Shown: positions 41,161 to 54,087 of the stretch, piece by piece
How the letters are laid out: every line of letters begins with the position of its first letter
How positions within the stretch are numbered: the stretch's first letter is position 1
NCBI GenBank assembly: GCA_029782355.1
Contig: JAKOUY010000011.1
Coordinates: 1 to 64,000, forward strand
Length of the DNA: 64,000 nt
Source: Actinomycetes bacterium
Lineage (GTDB): Bacteria > Actinomycetota > Acidimicrobiia > Acidimicrobiales > Ilumatobacteraceae
Direction: 5' to 3'
Program-made: the position numbers and the translations under genes
Notes under the pieces: model-generated
Database searches by the model: none
The model's input: only the letters and a program-made list of their open reading frames with translations
What the model was told of the DNA's origin: nothing

Positions 41161-41177
41161 ACCATCGGATCTACCGT
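41149..41177 (+). promoter_or_regulatory. padR promoter, leaderless
   Basis: TTGCGA, 17-nt spacer, TACCGT (41172-41177), then 6 nt to the ATG. The -35 is inside the palindrome at 41139. Confidence 0.6.
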
Positions 41178-41183
41178 GCGGCC

Positions 41184-41834
41184 ATGCATCGGGTCCGGCG
41201 CTCCAACCCCCTGGCGCTGGCGGTCATGGTCACCCTGGCCGAGGGCCCGCGGCACCCGTACGAGATCGCCCAGACGCTGAAGCGTCGCCATCACGACGAG
41301 AGCATCCGGCTCAACTTCGGCTCGCTCTACAGCGTGGTCAACGTGCTGGAGCGCGCCGGGTTGATCGCCGCCGAGGGCGTCGAGCGGGACCAGCGCCGAC
41401 CGGAGCGCACCGTCTACGCCCTGACCCCGGCCGGCCATGACGAGGCGGACGACTGGCTGGGCGAGCTCCTGGCCACCCCGGCCAAGGAGTACCTGCAGTT
41501 CGAGGCCGCCCTGACGATGGTCGGCGCCGTGGCGCCCGGGCGGGTGGTCGACCTGCTCGGGGATCGGATTGTCGCCCTCGACGCCGAGATCGCCGGTGGC
41601 GCGGCCCGCCTGGCGTTGCTGGTCGGGCGGCACGAGCTGCCCCGTTTGTTCGTCCTCGAGGCCGAGTACCAGCAGGCCCTCCTGGTGGCCGAGGTCGCCT
41701 TCGTCCGAGCACTGGTCGCGGAGATCACCGCCGGCACCTTTCCCGGCTTGGCCCAGTGGCAGGCCTGGCACGACGGCCGCTCCACCGCCGTGCACCCGCC
41801 CATCCCCGTTTCCGCCCCCCGGAGGACACCGTGA
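41184..41834 (+). CDS. PadR-family transcriptional regulator
   Basis: A 216-residue regulator. The PadR winged helix (residues 1-85) has LALAVMVTLAEGPRHPYEIAQTLK, LNFGSLYSVVNVLERAGLI and ERTVYALTPAGHDEADDWL. The C-terminal Vir-like helical domain (95-190) is the dimerisation and ligand region. It lies with 4-nt overlap before an ABC ATPase and permease, the classic PadR/efflux-pump arrangement (compare LmrR). It probably represses its own operon through the 22-bp palindrome until a pump substrate binds. Confidence 0.9.
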   Translation: MHRVRRSNPLALAVMVTLAEGPRHPYEIAQTLKRRHHDESIRLNFGSLYSVVNVLERAGLIAAEGVERDQRRPERTVYALTPAGHDEADDWLGELLATPAKEYLQFEAALTMVGAVAPGRVVDLLGDRIVALDAEIAGGAARLALLVGRHELPRLFVLEAEYQQALLVAEVAFVRALVAEITAGTFPGLAQWQAWHDGRSTAVHPPIPVSAPRRTP

Positions 41835-42820
41835 CCGACATCATCGAAGCCCGCGGGCTGACCAAGCACTATGGGGCGACCCACGCCCTCGACGGCTTGG
41901 ACCTCACCGCCCGCAGTGGCCAGCTCACCGCGCTGCTCGGCCCCAACGGGGCCGGCAAGACCACGTTCGTCAGCGCCGTGGCCACCCTGCTGCGTCCCAC
42001 CGCCGGAACGCTGCGCGTCGCCGGGATCGACGCCATCGCCGAACCCCACCTGGTTCGCCAGGTGATCGGACTCGCCGGGCAGTACGCCTCGGTCGAACCA
42101 GCCATGAGTGGGCGGGAGAACCTGGTGATGGTCGGCCGGCTGTTCGGCTTGGACGCGGCCGAGGCCCGCCGGGCCGCCGACGCGGTGCTGGAGACGCTGC
42201 ACCTGACCGACGCCCGCGACCGCTTGGTGCGCGAATACTCCGGCGGCATGCGCCGGCGCCTCGACCTGGGTGCCAGCCTGGTCGGGCGGCCCAAGCTGCT
42301 GCTGCTCGACGAACCGACCACGGGACTCGACCCGGGCAGCCGGCTGGACCTGTGGGAGGCGATCCGGGCCCTGGTCGCCGACGGCACCGACGTGCTGATG
42401 ACCACCCAGTACCTCGAGGAAGCCGATCAGCTGGCCCGGGACGTGGTGATCATCGACCACGGCAAGGTCATCGCCGCCGGTTCGCCCGATCAGCTGAAGG
42501 CCGAGGCCGGCCGCGACGTGATCGAGGTCCGGCCGCGGTCGGCCGCCGACACCGAGGTGGTCGAGCGGATCCTCGGTGAGGTGGCCGGTGCCGAGGTCCG
42601 CCGCGACCCGCTGACCAACACCGTGGTGGCCGGCGTGGACGGGTCCCGCCAGCTGGCCGAGACGGTCCGCCGTCTCGACGACGCCGGCGTGCACGTCGAC
42701 GACATCGCCCTGCGTCGCCCGACCCTCGACGAGGTCTTCTTGATCCTCACCGGCCACCGCGCCGCCGACCCGGCGCCCAGCGCGCCCCCCACCCGCCGCA
42801 CCTCCGGAGGCCACCGATGA
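41831..42820 (+). CDS. Daunorubicin-resistance-type (DrrA-like) ABC transporter ATP-binding protein
   Basis: A 329-residue ABC ATPase: Walker [20 protein letters not shown], signature YSGGMRRRLDLGASLVGRP, Walker B LLLLDEPTTGLDPGSRLDL, H-loop DVLMTTQYLEEADQLA, and the DrrA-type C-terminal part ALRRPTLDEVFLILTGH. The GTG start overlaps the PadR stop and the end overlaps the permease start (ATGA). Such exporters pump hydrophobic drugs or lipids; the substrate is unknown. Confidence 0.94.
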   Translation: MTDIIEARGLTKHYGATHALDGLDLTARSGQLTALLGPNGAGKTTFVSAVATLLRPTAGTLRVAGIDAIAEPHLVRQVIGLAGQYASVEPAMSGRENLVMVGRLFGLDAAEARRAADAVLETLHLTDARDRLVREYSGGMRRRLDLGASLVGRPKLLLLDEPTTGLDPGSRLDLWEAIRALVADGTDVLMTTQYLEEADQLARDVVIIDHGKVIAAGSPDQLKAEAGRDVIEVRPRSAADTEVVERILGEVAGAEVRRDPLTNTVVAGVDGSRQLAETVRRLDDAGVHVDDIALRRPTLDEVFLILTGHRAADPAPSAPPTRRTSGGHR

Positions 42821-43653
42821 CCGCTGCCACGATCACTGCCACCCGACCGGCCACTCCGGCGGCCCGGCGCACCGCCTCGTGGGCCACCACCGCCATCGAG
42901 GTGGCCAAGCGGACCCTCAAGCAGTTCTTCCGCACCCCGCAGGTGCTGATGATGGGCACCGTCCAGGGCGCCCTGTTCCTGTTCATGTTCCGGTACGTGT
43001 TCGGCGGGGCGATCAACCCTGGTGGGGCGATCCGCTACGTCGACTTCCTCGTCCCCGGCTTCCTGACCACCGTCATCCTGTGGACGGGCATGGGCTCGGC
43101 GTCGGGTGTCGCCGAGGACGCCAACAGCGGCCTGTACGACCGGCTGCGCTCGCTGCCGGTGCCACGCAGCGCGGTGATGTTCGGCCGCTCGCTGGCCGAC
43201 GCCGGGCTCGTTGCGTGGGGCGTCCTGACCACCGCGATCATCGGCTACCTGGTCGGCTTCCGCACCCACGGCGGGCTCGCCGCGGTCGTCCTGGCCTATG
43301 CCCTGATCGTCGTGTTCGGGTGGGCCGTCGCATGGGTGTTCATCGTCATGGGCCTCGTGTCGAAGAACGCCCAGGCCGCCCAGGGCCTCTCGATGCTGAT
43401 CATCCCGTTCAGCTTCGTGTCCAGCGCCAACGTGCCGATCCGGTCGATGCCCGGGTGGATGCAGCCCTTCGCCGCCAACCAGCCGATCACCGTGATGATC
43501 AACGCGGTGCGCTGCCTGATGCAGGGCGGCCCGGCGCCGGTGGGCATCGAGCACACCACCTCCTACTGGGTCGTCCTGGCACTCGGGTGGAGCGCGCTGA
43601 TCACCGCCGTGTTCATGACGCTCAGCACCCGCCGCTTCGGCCGTCGCCGCTGA
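42817..43653 (+). CDS. ABC-2-type (DrrB-like) transporter permease
   Basis: A 278-residue membrane protein with six hydrophobic segments. The ABC-2 signature elements are LKQFFRTPQVLMMGTVQGALFLFMFRYVFGG, DFLVPGFLTTVILWTGMGSASGVAEDANSGLYDRLRSLPVPRSAV and LSMLIIPFSFVSSANVPIRSMPGWMQPFAANQPITVMI. It forms the membrane part of the exporter with the preceding ATPase. The operon ends with the hairpin right after the stop. Confidence 0.94.
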   Translation: MTAATITATRPATPAARRTASWATTAIEVAKRTLKQFFRTPQVLMMGTVQGALFLFMFRYVFGGAINPGGAIRYVDFLVPGFLTTVILWTGMGSASGVAEDANSGLYDRLRSLPVPRSAVMFGRSLADAGLVAWGVLTTAIIGYLVGFRTHGGLAAVVLAYALIVVFGWAVAWVFIVMGLVSKNAQAAQGLSMLIIPFSFVSSANVPIRSMPGWMQPFAANQPITVMINAVRCLMQGGPAPVGIEHTTSYWVVLALGWSALITAVFMTLSTRRFGRRR

Positions 43654-43680
43654 CCCCGGCCCGGCCGCCGGGGGCCGGGG
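43654..43680 (+). terminator. GC hairpin after the exporter operon
   Basis: CCCCGGCCC pairs with GGGCCGGGG (9 bp) around a small inner hairpin. It begins one base after the permease stop and touches the xylA -10 hexamer, so terminator and next promoter share 33 bp. Confidence 0.55.
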
Positions 43681-43686
43681 TAGCGT
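43681..43686 (+). promoter_or_regulatory. -10 element TAGCGT, leaderless promoter of xylA
   Basis: TAGCGT-N6-ATG directly after the hairpin; any -35 would lie within the hairpin sequence. Confidence 0.5.
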
Positions 43687-43692
43687 GCCGCC

Positions 43693-44859
43693 ATGACCCC
43701 GTATCAGCCAACGCCGGACGACCACTTCACGTTCGGGCTGTGGACCGTCGGCAATCCGGGGCGTGATCCGTTCGGCCACGAGACCCGTCCGCCCATCGAC
43801 CCGGTCGACGCCGTCGTCCGGTTGGCCGAGCTGGGCGCCTACGGCGTCAACCTGCACGACGACGACCTGGTGCCGTTCGGTTCTCGCGCGACGGAACGCG
43901 ACCGCATCGTTGAGCGCTTCCGGGCCGCCTTGGCCGACACGGGCATGCACGTCCCGATGGCCACCACGAACCTGTTCAGCCAACCGGTGTTCAAGGAGGG
44001 GGCGTTCACCGCCAACGACGCCCAGGTGCGGCGCTTCGCGGTGCAGAAGACGATGCGTGCCATCGACCTCGGTGCCGAGCTCGGGGCGACGGTGTACGTG
44101 ATGTGGGGTGGTCGTGAGGGCGTCGAGGCCGACGCGGCCAAGGACGTCGGTGCCGCGCTCGATCGCTACGCCGAGGCGGTCAACCTGTGCTGCGCGCACA
44201 TCCGCGACCGTGGCTACGACCTGGTGGTGGCCCTCGAGCCCAAGCCGAACGAGCCACGCGGCGACATCCTCCTGCCCACCGTCGGCCACGCCCTGGCGTT
44301 CATCGACGAGCTGGAGTGGCCGGAGATGGTCGGGCTCAACCCCGAGTTCGCCCACGAGACGATGAGCGGGCTGTCGTTCCACCACGCGGTCGCCCAGACC
44401 CTGTGGCACGGGAAGTTGTTCCACATCGACCTCAACGGACAGCGGATCGGCAAGTACGACCAGGACTTCCGGTTCGGCAGCGAGGGCATCCGCGACGCCT
44501 TCCACCTCGTCCGGCTGCTCGAGGACGCTGGCTGGACGGGCATGCGCCACTTCGATGCCCACCCCTACCGCACCGAGGACCACGACGGGGTGTGGGAGTT
44601 CGCCCGCGGCTGCATGCGCACGTACCTGATCCTCAAGGAGAAGGCCCAACGGTTCCACTGCGACCCGGAGATCGCCGAGGCCCTGGCCGCGGCCAAGGTC
44701 GCCGGGCTGCGCGAGCCGACCTCGCCCGGCGGGTTGGGAACCGCGTCACTGGATGCCCTGCGCACCGCCGACATCGATCCCTCGCCCCTCGCCACCCAGG
44801 GGTACGGCCACGAGCGCCTCGACCAGCTGGTCACCGAACTGCTCCTCGGGGTGCGCTGA
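43693..44859 (+). CDS. xylA: Xylose isomerase
   Basis: A 388-residue class I (actinobacterial-type) xylose isomerase converting D-xylose to D-xylulose with two divalent metals. Motifs: [29 protein letters not shown] (catalytic His), [13 protein letters not shown], the metal ligands in [35 protein letters not shown] and the C-terminal [10 protein letters not shown]. Length equals Streptomyces and Actinoplanes enzymes. It shares a TGATG junction with xylB. No XylR or ROK regulator lies next to it, so the control mode is unclear. Confidence 0.96.
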   Translation: MTPYQPTPDDHFTFGLWTVGNPGRDPFGHETRPPIDPVDAVVRLAELGAYGVNLHDDDLVPFGSRATERDRIVERFRAALADTGMHVPMATTNLFSQPVFKEGAFTANDAQVRRFAVQKTMRAIDLGAELGATVYVMWGGREGVEADAAKDVGAALDRYAEAVNLCCAHIRDRGYDLVVALEPKPNEPRGDILLPTVGHALAFIDELEWPEMVGLNPEFAHETMSGLSFHHAVAQTLWHGKLFHIDLNGQRIGKYDQDFRFGSEGIRDAFHLVRLLEDAGWTGMRHFDAHPYRTEDHDGVWEFARGCMRTYLILKEKAQRFHCDPEIAEALAAAKVAGLREPTSPGGLGTASLDALRTADIDPSPLATQGYGHERLDQLVTELLLGVR

Positions 44860-46256
44860 TGGAGCTGATCGCCGGCGTCGACTCGTCGACCCAGAGCACC
44901 AAGGTGCAGGTCCGTGAGCTCGAGCGTGGTGCGCTGGTGGGCCAGGCTGCGGTGGCCCATCCGGTGACCACCCCGCCCCGATCCGAGCAGGATCCGGCCG
45001 CCTGGTTGGCGGCGTTCCGGCAGTGCTGGGCGGAGCTCGGCGAACCGCCGGTCCGGGCCATCTCCGTGGCCGGCCAGCAGCACGGCATGGTCCCGCTGGA
45101 CGCCGAGCGGCAGGTGATCCGCCCGGCCAAGCTGTGGAACGACACGGAGAGCGCGCCGGACGCCCGGTGGCTGATCCAGCAGTTGGGCGGCGCCGGGGCG
45201 TGGGCTCGGCGGGTGGGAACGGTGCCCGTGGCCTCGATCACGGCCACCAAGCTGTCCTGGTTGCACCGCAGCGAGCCGGCGGCGTGGGAGCGCCTGGCCC
45301 ACGTGGTGCTGCCCCACGACTGGCTGACCCTGCAGCTCACGGGCGAGCTGGTCACCGACCGCGGCGATGCGTCGGGCACCGGGTACTGGTCCCCGGTCGA
45401 CGAAGCCTACTGCACGGACGTCCTGGCGATCATCGATCGCGACCGGGACTGGTCGGCGGTGGTGCCGCGCGTCGCCGCGCCCGGCGAGGTGGTCGGCCGG
45501 TGGAACGGTGTGGCCGTGGGCTGCGGCACCGGCGACAACATGGCCGCAGCCCTCGGCCTCGGCCTGGCGCCCGGCGTCGCGGCCATGTCCGTCGGGACGT
45601 CGGGTGTGGTGTCGGCGGTGGCCGAGCGCGCCGTGGCCGACCCGACCGGCGCCGTCGCCGGGTTCGCCGACGCGACCGGTCGGTTCCTGCCGCTGGTGTG
45701 CACGCTGAACGCCGCCCGGGTGCTGGACCTGGTGGGCCGGCTGACCGGCGTGACGCCCGACCGTCTCGGCCCGGCCGCGCTGTCGGTCGAGTCGGCGGGT
45801 GAGCTGGTGATGCTGCCGTACCTGGACGGCGAACGCACCCCGGACCTGCCCACGGCCAGCGGCTGGCTGCGTGGCCTGCGCTCGGACACGACGCCGGCCC
45901 ACCTGGCCCGCGCCGCGGTGGAGGCGGTGGCCTGTGGGCTGCTCGACGGTCTCGACGCCCTGCGCCGCGTGGCACCGGTCGAGCGGGTCGTGCTCACCGG
46001 TGGGGCGGCGCGCAACGAGGCCCTATGCCGGGTGATCGCCGGCCTGGCCGACGTCGAGGTCACCCGCAGCGCCGAGGACGAGGCCGTGGCTGCCGGGGCC
46101 TGCGTCCAGGCCGCGGCGGCCTGGACGGGTCAGGACCACGCCGCCGTGATCGAGCGCTGGGGGCTCGGTCGCACGGACCCGGTGCACCCGGCGGTGGTCA
46201 GCAGCGACGTCCGCCAGCGGTATGCCGAGCTGCGCCGCGCCGCCTATCCGGACTGA
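44859..46256 (+). CDS. xylB: Xylulokinase
   Basis: A 465-residue FGGY-family sugar kinase phosphorylating D-xylulose. The ATPase phosphate-1 motif is GVDSSTQSTKVQ; other family features are ISVAGQQHGMVPLD, AKLWNDTESAPDARWL, GCGTGDNMAAALGLG, MSVGTSGVVSAV, LPYLDGERTPDLP and VVLTGGAARNEALCRVIAGL. Its ATG overlaps the xylA stop by one base, so the pair is translationally coupled. A second xylose uptake system is not in the window. Confidence 0.95.
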   Translation: MELIAGVDSSTQSTKVQVRELERGALVGQAAVAHPVTTPPRSEQDPAAWLAAFRQCWAELGEPPVRAISVAGQQHGMVPLDAERQVIRPAKLWNDTESAPDARWLIQQLGGAGAWARRVGTVPVASITATKLSWLHRSEPAAWERLAHVVLPHDWLTLQLTGELVTDRGDASGTGYWSPVDEAYCTDVLAIIDRDRDWSAVVPRVAAPGEVVGRWNGVAVGCGTGDNMAAALGLGLAPGVAAMSVGTSGVVSAVAERAVADPTGAVAGFADATGRFLPLVCTLNAARVLDLVGRLTGVTPDRLGPAALSVESAGELVMLPYLDGERTPDLPTASGWLRGLRSDTTPAHLARAAVEAVACGLLDGLDALRRVAPVERVVLTGGAARNEALCRVIAGLADVEVTRSAEDEAVAAGACVQAAAAWTGQDHAAVIERWGLGRTDPVHPAVVSSDVRQRYAELRRAAYPD

Positions 46257-46271
46257 CCCACGGGGCCTGCC

Positions 46272-46825
46272 GTGACCACCCCCGACCCCTTCGCCGTGCT
46301 CGGTCTGGCGCCGGGGGCGTCGCTCGACGAGGTTCGTGCCGCCCGTCGCCGCCTGGCGCTGGACGCCCACCCCGATCGGGGCGGCGACGGGGCCCGGATG
46401 ACGGCCATCAACGCCGCCTTCGACGCCGCAGTCCGCCAGCTCACCGGGCGCGGCCCGCGCCCGTCGCCCCCCGATCCGCCGCCGCCACCTCCGGGTCCGG
46501 CCCGGCGGGAGCGCCGCGATCTGCGCTTCGGGGTGGAACACGACGTGCCCTCGTTCGTCATCGACGCGTTGCCCGCGGAGGCGTTCGAGGCGTTGTTGGT
46601 CGTGGCCAGCTGGATCGGCGACGTCCTGGTGGACGACCCGCCGTACGTCCTCGAGGTCCATCTGCACGAGCCGTCTCCGTGCTGGTGCCGTCTCGATCTG
46701 GTCCCCGACGCCGGCGCCAGCACGGTCAGCCTGATGGTCGCCCGGGCCGGCGGCACCCCGGCGCCGTCGGCCGAGGCGGTGCGCGACACCTGGGTCGCCC
46801 ACCTCAATCAGCTGGGCGGCGAGCC

Positions 46826-46829
<4 letters not shown>
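46272..46829 (+). CDS. J-domain-containing protein of unknown function
   Basis: A 185-residue protein. Residues 1-60 are a J domain (PFAVLGLAPGASLDEVRAARRRLALDAHPDRGGDG; the HPD triad is present). A Pro-rich linker follows (about residues 62-77), then an uncharacterised C-terminal domain (FEALLVVASWIGDVLVDDPPYVLEVHL, CWCRLDLVPDAG). It lacks the Gly/Phe region and zinc finger of DnaJ, so it would recruit DnaK to a specific client. The GTG start follows xylB by 15 bp; it may be cotranscribed with xylAB. The stop is 4 nt inside the convergent Sua5 gene. Confidence 0.8.
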
Positions 46830-50581
<3,752 letters not shown>

Positions 50582-50585
<4 letters not shown>

Positions 50586-51253
50586 CCGCCATCGACACCA
50601 AGCTGGTCGGCTCGACCTGGTTCGACCGCTTCGCCTACGGCCTGGTCCGCTTCCTGGTCACGGCCTTCTGCCGGACGTGGTGCCGGATGTCCATCGAGGG
50701 CCGCCAGCACATCCCGGCCGACGGCCCGTTCCTGCTGGCGCCGGTCCACCGCAGCATCCTCGACACCCCGATCTCGTCCGGCATCACCCGCCGGCGGCTG
50801 CGCTACATGGGCGCCGACAAGTACTGGAAGGGGTGGTTCGGACGGTTGCTGACGGCGCTGGGGGCCTTCCCCGTGACCCGCGGCTCGGCCGACCGGGAGG
50901 CGCTGAAGCGGTGCATCACCATCCTGCGCAACGGTGAGCCCCTGGTGCTGTTCCCCGAGGGGGAGCGCAAGGTCGGCCCGATCGTCCAGCCGCTGTTCGA
51001 CGGGGCGGCCTACGTGGCCTCCAAGGCCGGGGCCCCGATCATCCCCGTGGCGATTGCCGGGTCGGATCGGGCGATGCCGAAGGGGGCCCGGTTCATCCGG
51101 CCGCGCAAGGTCCACGTGATCGTCGGCGAGCCGATCCCGATCGCCCTCGACGGCCGCGGCCGGGCCAGCCGTGAGGAGCTCAGCCGGGTCACCGCCCAGG
51201 TCCACGACCACCTCCAGCGCCTCTACGACGCCGCCCTGGTGAAAGCCGGCTGA
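50582..51253 (+). CDS. plsC: 1-acyl-sn-glycerol-3-phosphate acyltransferase family protein
   Basis: A 223-residue PlsC-type enzyme with HX4D in APVHRSILDTPIS, FPEGERKVGPIVQPLFDGAAYVASKAGAPIIPVAI and the substrate residues GAFPVTRGSADREAL. One N-terminal hydrophobic stretch (FAYGLVRFLVTAFCRTW). It is the third PlsC-domain protein in the window besides 21415 and 23634; this one, next to cmk, is the most canonical LPA acyltransferase. Start GTG overlaps cmk (GTGA). Confidence 0.9.
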
Positions 51254-51273
51254 CCTCGCTCCGCCCATTCTGG

Positions 51274-51309
51274 GGAGGAACAGAACGGTACGTCGCGTGC
51301 TGTTCCTCC
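51274..51309. terminator. Bidirectional hairpin between convergent plsC and M18 peptidase genes
   Basis: GGAGGAACAG pairs perfectly with CTGTTCCTCC (10 bp) with an inner ACG/CGT pair; it fills the 65-bp gap and can terminate both converging units. Confidence 0.6.
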
Positions 51310-51318
51310 ACGGAACGA

Positions 51319-52572
51319 TCAGGAGAGGAACTGGGTGAGGGCGCGCTGCAGCCAGGGTGGGTCGTCGACGCCGCACAGCTCGCGGGCGGAGTGCATCGAC
51401 AGCTGGGGGACGCCGACATCGACCGTGTCGATGCCGAGGCGGGTGGCGGTGATCGGCCCGATCGTCGACCCGCACGGCATGGTGTTGCGGCTGGCGAAGG
51501 TCTGCACGGGGACCTCGGCCGCACGGCAGACGTCGATGAACCACCCGGCCGATGCCGCCGAGGTGGCGTAGCGCTGGTTGACGTTGACCTTCACCGCCGG
51601 CCCGCCGTTGACCAGGGGCCGGTGGGCCGGATCGTGGCGCTCGGGGTAGTTGGGGTGCACGGCGTGGGCGTTGTCGGACGAGACGCAGCGCGACGCCCGC
51701 AGGGCCGCCAGCAACTCGCCCCGCCCGCCCCCGGCTGCCAGGCACAGCCGTTCGAGCACCTGCTCGAGCAGCGGCCCGGCGGCTCCCGTGGTGGAGGCCG
51801 ACCCGACCTCCTCGTGGTCGAACAGGGCGATCACCGCCACGGTCTCGGTCGGCCGGGCCTCGACCAGCGCCGCGGTGGCCGCCCAGCAGGAGAGCTGGTT
51901 GTCCAGCCGGCCGGCGGCCAAGAGCGAACGGTCACGGCCGAGCACGGCGGCGGGCGTGAGGTCGTACAGCCCGAGATCGAAGGCGACGATGTCGGACTCG
52001 GCCAGGCCGAGCCTGGCTGCCAGCCACCTGCCGAAGGGCTCGGCCGGTTCGCCGCTGCCCCACACCGGGACCAGATGCTGCTGCTTGTCCAGCACCAGAC
52101 CGCGCTCGTTGACGTCGCGGTCGAGGTGGATGGCGAGTTGCGGGATGCGACACAGCGGCTCGCTGACCCGCACATCGACGTGCCCGCCGCCCGCCAGCAC
52201 CGCCCGCCCGGCGAGACCGAGGTCCCGATCGAGCCACGAGTTGAGCAGCGGGCCGCCATAGACCTCGACGGCGAGCTGCTGCCAATGGAGCGTGGCGAGG
52301 TCCGGGTTCGGCTTGAGGCGCAGGCCCGGTGAGTCGGTGTGCGCCCCGACGACGCGGAACGGGGCGGAGGCCGAGGCGGCCGGCGGTCGCCGCCAGGCGA
52401 CCAGTGAGCCGTCGCCGCGGATCAACCCCGCGCCGTGCAGGGCGGTGTCCGGGTCGTCGGCGACGTCGACGAACCCGGCGGCGACCAACCGCGACGCCGC
52501 CGTGGCGACGACGTGATACGGCGACGGCGACGCGTCGAGGAACTGGCGCAGGTCGTCGACCGGGGCGCTCAC
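51319..52572 (-). CDS. M18-family aminopeptidase (aspartyl aminopeptidase)
   Basis: A 417-residue zinc peptidase of family M18 (DNPEP/ApeB). It begins DDLRQFLDASPSPYHVVATAASRL; metal ligands are in VGAHTDSPGLRLK, GRLDNQLSCWAA, LFDHEEVGSAS, SSDNAHAVHPNY and SMHSARELCG. Full length. The GTG at 52572 gives a family-like N-terminus and follows GAGG; the frame also allows GTG starts at 52629 and 52617, which would put it within 15-27 bp of the divergent pyk. CATAGT (minus, 52632-52627) is a possible -10. Confidence 0.9.
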   Translation of the reverse strand: MSAPVDDLRQFLDASPSPYHVVATAASRLVAAGFVDVADDPDTALHGAGLIRGDGSLVAWRRPPAASASAPFRVVGAHTDSPGLRLKPNPDLATLHWQQLAVEVYGGPLLNSWLDRDLGLAGRAVLAGGGHVDVRVSEPLCRIPQLAIHLDRDVNERGLVLDKQQHLVPVWGSGEPAEPFGRWLAARLGLAESDIVAFDLGLYDLTPAAVLGRDRSLLAAGRLDNQLSCWAATAALVEARPTETVAVIALFDHEEVGSASTTGAAGPLLEQVLERLCLAAGGGRGELLAALRASRCVSSDNAHAVHPNYPERHDPAHRPLVNGGPAVKVNVNQRYATSAASAGWFIDVCRAAEVPVQTFASRNTMPCGSTIGPITATRLGIDTVDVGVPQLSMHSARELCGVDDPPWLQRALTQFLS

Positions 52573-52643
52573 CGGCGCGCCTCGGGCGTCCTGCCAGCGC
52601 AGCGGCACGTCGGGCACCTCACGGTCCACTATGAAAGCACCCC

Positions 52644-54086
52644 ATGGAGACGCGCACGAAGATCGTGGCCACCCTCGGGCCGGCCTGCGACGAGCCGGAC
52701 GTCCTCGACCGGATGATCCTGGCCGGTGTCGACGTGATCCGTATCAACCTCAGCCACGGCAGGATCGAGGAGCACGTCGCCCGGGTCGCCGCGGTGCGGG
52801 CCGCGGCGGCGCGCACCGACCGGGTGGTCGCCGTCCTGGCCGACCTGCCCGGACCCAAGGTGCGCGCCGGGCAGTGTCCGGTCGAGGGGATCGACCTGCG
52901 CACCGGCGGGCGGGTCGTGCTGGTCCCGGACACCGATCACGGGCCGTCGGTGCCCGGACGGATCACCGTCGACTACCCGACGCTGCTCGACGACCTGGGC
53001 GAGGGGGACCGGGTGGTGATCGGCGACGGGGCGATCACCCTGTCCGTGCTGTCGGCCGACGACATCGGCGTGCACTGCCAGGTGCAGACGGGCGGCGTGG
53101 CTCGCGGTCGGCCCGGCGTGCACCTGCCGTCCGAACGGCTGCGCCTGTCGACGCCCACCGACGAGGATCTCGTCCTGGCGGCGCGGATGGCCGAGGCCGG
53201 GGTCGACTTCCTGGCGGTGTCGTTCGTCAAGGCGGCCAACGATCTCCGCCTGGTCCGGATGTCCCTGGCGCCGGCCTCGGTCCGCCTGGTGGCCAAGATC
53301 GAGACGATGGCGGCAGTTGCCGACCTGGATGCGATCCTCGGCGAGGCCGACGGCATCATGGTGGCCCGCGGCGACCTGGGCATCGAGTGCCCGCTCGAGG
53401 ACGTGCCCCACCTGCAGAAGCAGATCGTGCGCAGCTGCGTCGAAGCCGGTGTCCCGGTGATCACGGCCACGCAGGTGATGGAGAGCATGATCACCGCCCC
53501 GTCCCCGACCCGGGCCGAGGTTGGTGACATCGCCAACGCGGTGTTCGACGGCACCGATGCGCTGATGCTGTCGGCCGAGACGGCGGTGGGCATCGATCCG
53601 GTGGCCGTCGTCGAGACGATGAACCGGGTGGCCGGGCGGGCCGAGCGCGAGGCCAGCTACACCAAGTGGGCCGACCGGCTCGGTCGCTGGCAGCGTCGGC
53701 AGTGGCCCCACGGCCCCGACCGGATCACCATGGCCCTGACCCACGCCGCCGGCATGGCTGCCGTCGACGCCGGGGTCGACGCCATCCTGTGCTGCACCCA
53801 CTCCGGGCGGACCGTGCAGGCGATGGCCCGCTTCCGCCCGACGCCGACCCTGATCTCGCTGTCGCCGGACCCGCAGACCGTGCGATCGATGGCGCTGTCC
53901 TGGGGGGTGGTGTCGCTGCAGGTCGACACCTACAGCAGCACCGACGAGATGGTCTGGTACGCCGTCGAGCGGGCGGTCGCCGCCGGCCACGTCTCCCACG
54001 GCCAGACCGTGCTGGTGCTGGCGGGTGCCCCCCAGCAGCAGAGCGGGGCGTCCACCGACGTGCTGCGCATCGTGCGCGTCCACTGA
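52644..54086 (+). CDS. pyk: Pyruvate kinase
   Basis: A 480-residue glycolytic enzyme transferring phosphate from PEP to ADP. Motifs: RTKIVATLGPACDEPDVLDRM, RINLSHG, ADLPGPKVRAG, the catalytic lysine in VRLVAKIETMAA, DGIMVARGDLGIECPLEDVPHLQKQIV, ATQVMESMITAPSPTRAEVGDIANAVFDGTDALMLSAETAVG and the C-terminal domain ending in VLRIVRVH. Length matches bacterial type II pyk. It is convergent with a small membrane-protein gene, 1 bp after its stop. Confidence 0.97.
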   Translation: METRTKIVATLGPACDEPDVLDRMILAGVDVIRINLSHGRIEEHVARVAAVRAAAARTDRVVAVLADLPGPKVRAGQCPVEGIDLRTGGRVVLVPDTDHGPSVPGRITVDYPTLLDDLGEGDRVVIGDGAITLSVLSADDIGVHCQVQTGGVARGRPGVHLPSERLRLSTPTDEDLVLAARMAEAGVDFLAVSFVKAANDLRLVRMSLAPASVRLVAKIETMAAVADLDAILGEADGIMVARGDLGIECPLEDVPHLQKQIVRSCVEAGVPVITATQVMESMITAPSPTRAEVGDIANAVFDGTDALMLSAETAVGIDPVAVVETMNRVAGRAEREASYTKWADRLGRWQRRQWPHGPDRITMALTHAAGMAAVDAGVDAILCCTHSGRTVQAMARFRPTPTLISLSPDPQTVRSMALSWGVVSLQVDTYSSTDEMVWYAVERAVAAGHVSHGQTVLVLAGAPQQQSGASTDVLRIVRVH

Positions 54087-54087
54087 G

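Noticed and set aside
42490-44658. 722-codon minus-strand frame over the exporter and xylA
   Set aside because: Shadow of the plus-strand genes, produced by high GC at codon third positions; no recognisable domain.
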